Position numbers and translations under genes: made by a program. The notes beneath the pieces were generated by a model. That model saw only the letters and a program-made list of their open reading frames with translations, searched no databases and was not told where the DNA came from. From Cladosporium sp. IMV 00045 (Eukaryota > Ascomycota > Dothideomycetes > Cladosporiales > Cladosporiaceae): 64,000 bases of DNA. Of this stretch, positions 57,459 to 64,000 are shown one piece after another; position 1 is the stretch's first letter, and the number at the start of each line of letters is the position of its first letter. The stretch lies in assembly GCA_001931905.2 (NCBI GenBank), contig MSJI02000775.1:1-64000 (forward strand), written 5' to 3'.

Positions 57459-57863
57459 TGAGTGATTCTGCCTCTTGATATGAGTGAAGCGAGGAGGTGG
57501 AAACGAGAGAGAAGACGTGATTATGAACGAGCTTTTTTGAAGTGCTAGCGATGCTGACATGAATGCTTACGAAAACCAAACGAAAGAAAAAAGCAGGCGC
57601 TGAACAAGCGAAGATATGTATAGCCTTGCGTTCCCTTTTCCTTGAACTCCATCCTTGTCCCCGTATCCCATTCCGCCAAAGAGAAGAAAGAAAGAAGAAA
57701 CTCCAGTATCATACAACAATAGGAAAACGAAAGGTTCGTCGCATCGTCATTATCCTGCATTAGAGGAGCAGCAAAGAAGAGAAGGCTCGGGAATCGTCCA
57801 AGGTTCCACGAGCGAATTGCCGAAACGGACAGAGCATTAAAAGAATAAAGTTCGTCAAGTCGA
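57459..57863. other. Convergent intergenic region
   Basis: 405 bases between the acetyltransferase and BUD4 stops, A-rich on the plus strand. No gene. Confidence 0.4.
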
Positions 57864-60800
57864 TCAGAAGATCATGCTCTTCACTGCATCGCGGCTGCGG
57901 TGTCCGGTCCTTGGGGCAAGTGGTGGCGTCCCGGGTCTGTTGCCCACGGGAATGGTACCAGGGACGTAGGCGGATTGCCTGTTAGGGTGGCCGCCGACAG
58001 GCTTGCGATCGCTGGGCTGCCTCGATGGCCATCCCGCAAGTGGGCCATCTTTGGGTTGCTGCTGTTGCTGACTGAAATCCTTGACACTGGTGCCGCTTGC
58101 AGCAGAACCCTCAAGAAGAGGCCTGTCGATCGCCTCACGCTCGCTGGCAGCTTGTTTGGCGTTTTCGGCGCGCTCATGCGCAAAGACCAGGTCAGTCCAG
58201 CCCTTCTTCCTCACGCCAATGTCGGCCTTGCCCACGACCTGAGCGAGGTTGCTCATCCATTCTTCCTTGCTCTCTTTCGAGTCTGCGTAGAAGTCGATGG
58301 TCTCGCCATTGGCAAAGCGGATGCGGAAGCCCTCCTCAACGTATTGGTAGCCCTCGTCTTCTTCGGCGAAAGCACTCTTGCGACGGTTGCTGCCACCTGC
58401 AGGCTTGGCGGGCGAAGACGCGGAGACTGGGTCAGCGAGGAGAGTGCGGCGGTCATCGACCACGCGGACGGCTTTGCTGAGGTTGATCACGGCACGCTTC
58501 TGGTGGGTGTGTTCGTGGTATGCGGTCAAGCGAGGACCTTGGAGACGGAAGAAGCGGCGACGCCAGTGCTAAAAGAATTGTCAGTACGGAGCTTTCGTAG
58601 GTCTGGCAGAGACGAGAAGTAAAAACTTACAGTGCAATCGCCACCCTGCTGGCTCAGGTGGCCCTCATAGCTGACCTCCTGGATTTCGTGGGCGCGGTTC
58701 ATTTCACGGATCGCCGAGCTCATGCTCTTGGGCATCTCCTCATCCGTCGCACCATTGGGCTTGGGAACGTACAGCAGCTGCAATTCCAGGGCACCAATGA
58801 TGTATGGGGGCTTCCTGACCGGGCCTGCGTGCGCACCGCGCTTGCTGCGGACGCTATTAACGACCATAGAGTTCTTCTCGAGCGCCCATTCGTTGTAGCA
58901 AGGCACGTCGACAGTAAACGGGCGACCATAGCAACGCTGTTCGTGCGCAGAAAGGTTGACGTAGGATCTGGCAAAAGATCCGTCGGAAGCGTTGACGAGA
59001 TCGTGAAGAAGATCCCAGGCAGTTGGGTGCATGGCAGCACGCTTGCGTTGCGCTTCTTGTTGCTGGCGACGTTGTTCTGCCTCCTGAGCCTCGCGCTCTT
59101 GACGCTCACGCTCAGCACGCTTCTTCGGGCTTGAGAGAAGACGAGAGAAACCGGATTGCTTCTGCGCCTTGCTGGGAGAGAGGGGCACAGACGAAGGAGC
59201 TGCTGGTGGAGCAGGCTTTGGCGGCAGCTTCGTGTTAAGGGTGAGCTGGAACTCGAGGTCGTCGTGAACAACCAACTCAAACTCCTGGCCGATCGGTGCG
59301 CTCTTGCCCAACTCAAGCGGTGCGGTAGTGACGCAGTGCAAACCGTTGTCAAGGGTAAGTTTGAAGTAGACGCGGTCGTTGCGAGGCATGGGCAGATCAA
59401 GGCTCTTCACGCCAACAACCTTTACGAACAGACGTCCCCTCTCAGCACCTTCCGGAGAGTCGTCTGCGTTTGCGTTGGTGGCCTGGTCCTCCGAAACAAC
59501 ACCCAAAGCGCCCTCGTGGCCGGGCATCGGCGGTGCAGCATCGCTTCGGATACGTTGCGCGCTTGAGTTACGCTTGCTCTTGCGCCTCTGCTTGCCCGTC
59601 CAGGGCTCAGTCTTGATGTATTGCTCTGCACTAGGTTTGCGCATGCTGCCTCGGGCGCCGCGCTGCGAAGGTCGAGATGCCACTGAAGCGGATCTCTCTG
59701 GCTCGTGAGATCTGTTTGTGCCGTTGCTAGAGCCTGAGAAGTTGCGGTTGGAGGCGACGACCAGCTTGTCATTCTCGCGCATAGTGTACCCCTTCTTTGT
59801 ACGAGAAGTACCGTTAGCATCGACCCCCTGGGAAGTGTAAGATACGGGTGGGCACACCTTTTGGTTCTGGATGACACGGTCGAACTCTTGCTCAAGACCC
59901 CAATCCTCATGCTCAACGGCTGGGATATCGATGCTGAGCGCGACCTTGCCACCATCACGTTGCTGTTGCAGCTTCTCGACAGCCTGGCTATCACCGTCAA
60001 TGCCAGAGTCGACCTTGCTGTTGTCTCCCTCGGAGGACTCGAAAGATGCGTCGGCGTTTTCGATCTGCGCTTGAAATCCTTGAGGGATAGCCGGCACAGG
60101 GAACTCGTCGCTGACATCTTCAAACGCATTGCCAAAATCTGCGGGCGTTCCTGAAGGACGGGCCTTCAGCTTGCCACCGGTCTTGATCGTGGCCCTACGC
60201 TCGGGAATTTCCTGGCGGGGAGGAGTCGGCTCATGGTCGAGCTCGTTGTCGAGCTCGGTCTCAAAGTCTTCATCCTGTTCAGCCTGAGCATCTTCGAACT
60301 CTTCATCGTCCATGTCAGTAGAGTGATGAATCACAGAGTCGGGCGTTCTCGGCGGCGATGGCTCAGCCTGAGTTTGCTCTTGCAGTTCAGTGGGCATCCA
60401 TTGAGCTGTCGTGGATGATTCCAATTTAGGAACATTGTCCGCATCAAGCTTGCGCGTAGTCTCGGTAGAAGGGGGCGGAGACGGCGTGATGTAGTTCTTC
60501 ATGCCGAAGTCATAGTCGTCTTCCGCATGCAGGTACTCGGGAAGACCCATGAATCCCTTGCTGGGCTGGTGAGCTTCCTGAGACGGCTCTGTGTAGTCCT
60601 TGACAGTGAGAAGCTGCATGGCATCCTGCAAGGTCTCCTTGCCATCTGCAGGCTCGTCGTCCGCCTGCTGCTGTTCGAGCATCGTGCTCTCAAGCTCAGG
60701 CTCCTCCAGAGAGTACATGCTGCCCTCGGTTTCCTCGGCAGAGTCGGCACCAATATCGTGGTGAAGGACCGAGGTGTCGGGATCTTGTTCCTCCATTCTG

Positions 60801-62751
60801 GACGGGGATTTGGGCGTTGACATGCGCGTCTCATCCATGGTAGGAATTGCAGACATGTCAATGCTCTCATCGAAAGGCTCCTGTTTGATGACGACATCTG
60901 GCTCATCCTGCTCGTTGTCGATATGTCTGGTAAGTTGGTGGTCGCTTGATTCTCTGCTATTCTCGCGGGAAGGAATAGGGTGGTCCGGGTCCATGAGTGC
61001 CAGCTCAGCGTATGAGGGACGGAACTTGTGTTGCTCGTCCACATACTCAGACTCGTCCACTGCACCCTCTTCGTCCTCATCTTCGAAATCGTACTTGGTG
61101 TTTCTAACCTTCCTCAAGATGGACTCGCGGCTGATGCGTGGTGGTGCACCCGTGTAGTCGGCTAGGTCTGCCAGCTCAGAGTTGTCCTCTGCACCTCCAT
61201 CTTCCGGCTGCTCCTGGCCGTCACCAGTGATGGTATTTTCAGCGTGATGTTGAGAATCGCTAGAGCCAGGGCGCTCCGCCAGTGACTTCGGTTCCTGCTC
61301 ATGGGCGCGCTCGACAAGTGGAGACGACTCGGCATGTGGCACTTCGTTCTCCTCGGTCTGACGCTTCGCAGGAGGGGGAAGGTTGCGTGCGGCTTCCGAG
61401 GCACGCTCCGCGGCAGCGGCGACAATAGCAGACTCACGGCGCTTCTGGTCGCTCAAGCCAGGCAGAGGAGGCAGAGGCCTTGACGATCCATCCGAAGTAA
61501 TACTTTCAGAACGGGAGAAGGTGGGACGCTGTTGCGCCGGGGAGTGGCTGTCAAAAACATCATCCTCATCGTTTGTCAACTCGTTTCTGGCCTCATCTGG
61601 TGACATGCGCGACCAGACCTCAGGCAGGACTACCGGCGTCTTGTCGGCATTCTCGAGGTCATCATCAAAGCTGTCTTCCCTCTCGTGGTCGAGAGAGCTT
61701 CCACGCTCGAAGCTCAGGTCTTGATCATAGTAGTAGTCGTCCGAGTCGTAGCTACCCTCGCGAGATCCGGAGGTTGCAGACACGGAAGGCTCCGGAGTTT
61801 GCAATTCGTACTCGTTGATAACTGGTGGAGATGTCTGGAAGGTGACACTCTTGTTGTGGCGGTGCAGAGCACGGGGAGTCTGAGCGCATTCGTCGTTGTC
61901 TGACCACGACCCCATCTCTGGGTCGAAGGTAGCTCTGGGCAGGCTGCCAAACTGGCTGATGCGAGCGAATGAAGACTTGGTAGGAGATGGTGACCCCTCC
62001 TTCTCGGGAGACTCGGGCAACGCGATGTCAGCGGCCAGCTTTGTCGGGCTAATGGTTGGAATAGTGTTCTCGCTCTCTGAGCGTTGATGGAAAGGCCTCT
62101 CAGGGCTCATCGACTTGGACACAGTCATCTCGCTTTCCGACCGCTGGTGGCCGGGTCTCTGTGGGGTGCTGGGGCGAATTGGGCTGTTCTCCTTGCGCAT
62201 AGTGTCGAAGCGCGAACGAATTGATCGCTGAGCGGGCGGTTCGCACTTGGCCTCTCCACGATGGGCACCGTTTCCGGGTCGTATGCGTCCTTGTTTTCGA
62301 GCGAGAAGATCTTGCTGCTCTTAACCCGACCAGCGGATTGGAGCTTCTCGATGCTAGCGCGGCGCTTAGCAGACATGGCGGAGGGTGATTGAGAGCGGTC
62401 TGGTGTAGATTCTCCTTCGAGACGAGAAGGCGACATGCCTTGCCGTGTTGACCAGAAGTCTCTGGGAGACGGCTTTGCGGGGGACGGTGGTGTGGGAGAT
62501 GCGTTCTCGTTGAAAGGTGAAGGTTCGAGCGAAGCAACGGGTTTCTGAGACGAGTCATGTCAGCTGAATGGCATTCTTGGAAAGAGATCAGAGTCATGTC
62601 CTACTCTGGTGGTCTGGTTGTAGCTGGGAGAGTTGCGTCTCATGGAGCCCGAGCTGATTTCTGCCAGTGGGCGGGACATGGCAGGCGACTTTTCTGGCGA
62701 GGCAGTAGTCGCCGGTTTGCTGATGCGCAGCGGCTGGACCTGGCGTACCAT
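57864..62751 (-). CDS. BUD4: Bud4 anillin-like septation/axial-budding protein with C-terminal PH domain
   Basis: Exons 62751-62605, 62544-58631 and 58568-57864 give about 1,588 residues. The first ~1,000 are disordered, very acidic and Ser/Pro-rich, with repeated HQRSESE motifs and many SP sites. The anillin-homology part follows (GRLFVKVVGVKSLDLPMP, RVYFKLTLDNGLHCVT, then KKRAERERQEREAQEAEQRR and KPPYIIGALELQLLYVP). The PH domain begins GHLSQQGGDCT, crosses the last intron into HWRRRFFRLQGPRLTAYHE and runs to FYADSKESKEEWMSNLAQV. Known role: septin-ring organiser at the septum or bud neck. The frame breaks once near 62210-62218, between RPLSDQF and RFDTMRKENSP, one base short; bridging it restores phase over the 3,914-base exon. 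The start at 62751 (MVRQVQPLRISK) is the best Met in frame but not certain. Confidence 0.87.
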
Positions 62752-64000
62752 CTTGTCAGTATGCCCTTGCGGTGGCGATTGTTGTGGTGGAAGTCGAGAG
62801 ACTGGGAGTCTCGTGACTGGGAGGAAGTTCCTACAGTGTCCATTGTCATGCGCCGCTCAGACGGGCGCGGGGATTGTTATGGAATGCGCGCTTGTCCTCG
62901 GGGAGACACAAGCGGCGCAATGAATCAGGTGAAGCAGGTGAAGCGGTGAGTGAATGCTCGATGTGATTATCGCATAGTCCAGGAGAAGCGAACGCAGCGA
63001 AGGAGAGCGCGGGAGAGTGCGCGAGAGAATGCAAGATGGATGTTGTGTGATGAGGCGGTGGTGGTGGTAAGAGGTGATGTCGGAAGGATGAATGGTTTTG
63101 CTGGCACGACGGGTTTGTAGTTGATTCAGGCCGGGCCCCAGTCTCCAAAACACAACGGTGGCTGCCATCAACGGCAAGCGTGGGCCATAGCTTGCAGCGT
63201 GTTGACCGGGCAACGCCAAACTCAACACGTTCAAACCAGGACTTCGCACCGGGTTTTCTGGAGTAGCTGGGAAAGCATGGCTCAACGGCCGGCCATGTGG
63301 ATATGCCATTGCGAGCATTGTCACTATATTCGGACGGCCATCCTTGCAGCTGAGCAGCTGCACAGGCTGGATCTTCTCGCTGTGTTGCCAGGTAGCAGCA
63401 TCTCATCACACAAGGCAGCTGGAGATATGTCCAGGCAATCAATACTTGGGATCACGATACAAAGCACTATCAACAACCAGTGTTTTGAATAGACCAACCA
63501 ATACATGACGACGGTACACCTCAAGCCATCGCCTTCGCCTATACGTCCCCGCTCACGAGCCGCTATTCCAAGCTACCACAAAGTCGATAACATTCGTTAC
63601 CATGGGCCACTGGCCTTGTCCGAGTAGTTAACCCCACCTCTCTTACGCCATCTACGCCGTGCCACCTGCTCTCGTGCTATCTCAAGTAGGAGATAGTGTT
63701 GTGATCCTTCGACCATTCGCCTCGGCAATACCACTGTATTCTTGCTTTCAAAAAAGAGATCGTGTGATCTGTGGCCCCGTAACTCCACGCCGCGTTTCAT
63801 CAATGCTTGCTCGCGGCCTATCTCTCGCGGCCTGCATCTCACGCAAGAGGAACATGCCGATACGCATGATCGTCTTCGATCTCCGACGCTACTTGGATCG
63901 GCCATTGCCCGCAAATGCATATTCTCGCATCTTACATGCGTGAAAATCTGCTCTCCAGCTTCATGGGGTAGGCCACACCTTGATGCGCGAGTCGAGTATA
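62752..64000. other. Upstream region of BUD4, no gene recognised
   Basis: 1.25 kb. Overlapping ORFs on both strands (up to 198 codons on the minus strand) show no motif and no consistent splicing. The part near 62760-62850 could be additional 5' coding sequence of BUD4 in another frame (MDTVGTSSQSRDS), but I could not join it. Confidence 0.4.

Overview
The window looks like a piece of a filamentous or yeast-like ascomycete genome (Pezizomycotina). It has single-copy eukaryotic genes on both strands and short GT-AG introns of mostly 49-62 bases with CTRAC/CTGAY-type branch sequences. It also has fungal-type families: citrate carrier CTP1, Bud4, an Ecl1-type zinc protein, a Rid1-like formin-GBD protein, small BTB proteins, P450 and PRISE-type reductases. 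A dothideomycete black yeast with a diverged, duplicated (hybrid or diploid) genome, such as Hortaea, would fit. That placement is an inference; nothing in the sequence proves the species.

Layout. 1-15,296: the C-terminal four fifths of VPS13, a fungal O-methyltransferase, a 190-residue unknown protein, a cyclase-family hydrolase broken by two single-base gaps, and a citrate carrier. 15,297-31,645: Nramp metal transporter, two BTB genes, P450, SDR, Rid1-like protein, mitochondrial ketoacyl-ACP synthase, NiCoT nickel transporter, and the 3' part of an Ecl1-type gene, which runs into a 20-N gap. 31,666-47,570: the same genes again in the same order and orientation, starting in the middle of Nramp and ending with a complete Ecl1-type gene. 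47,571-52,526: a gene-poor stretch with several microsatellites and one possible small serine-rich protein. 52,527-64,000: a UBC4/5-like gene without its catalytic cysteine, a PRISE-type reductase, an NSRP1/CCDC55-like splicing factor, a hexapeptide-repeat acetyltransferase and BUD4.

The main result is the pair of ~15.6-kb blocks (16,033-31,645 and 31,666-47,394). They are collinear throughout, with coding differences of a few percent. The right edge of the first and the left edge of the second both lie exactly at the same 20-N filler. Each block lacks what the other has: the first lacks the 5' end of the Ecl1-type gene, the second lacks the 5' half of Nramp. This is what two overlapping contigs from diverged haplotypes or homeologs, laid end to end by a scaffolder, would look like. 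A real tandem duplication is possible but needs its junction to fall inside the gap. The pair is useful in either case: it confirms splice sites and start codons, and shows that both BTB genes of the first block carry frame breaks absent from the second.

Several otherwise convincing genes (cyclase, E2-like, NSRP1-like, BUD4, both BTB genes of the first block) are broken by single-base gains or losses, some in short G or C runs. Consensus errors may explain part of this; real decay is more likely for the E2-like gene, which has also lost its active-site cysteine. I saw no tRNA, rRNA, CRISPR or transposase gene.
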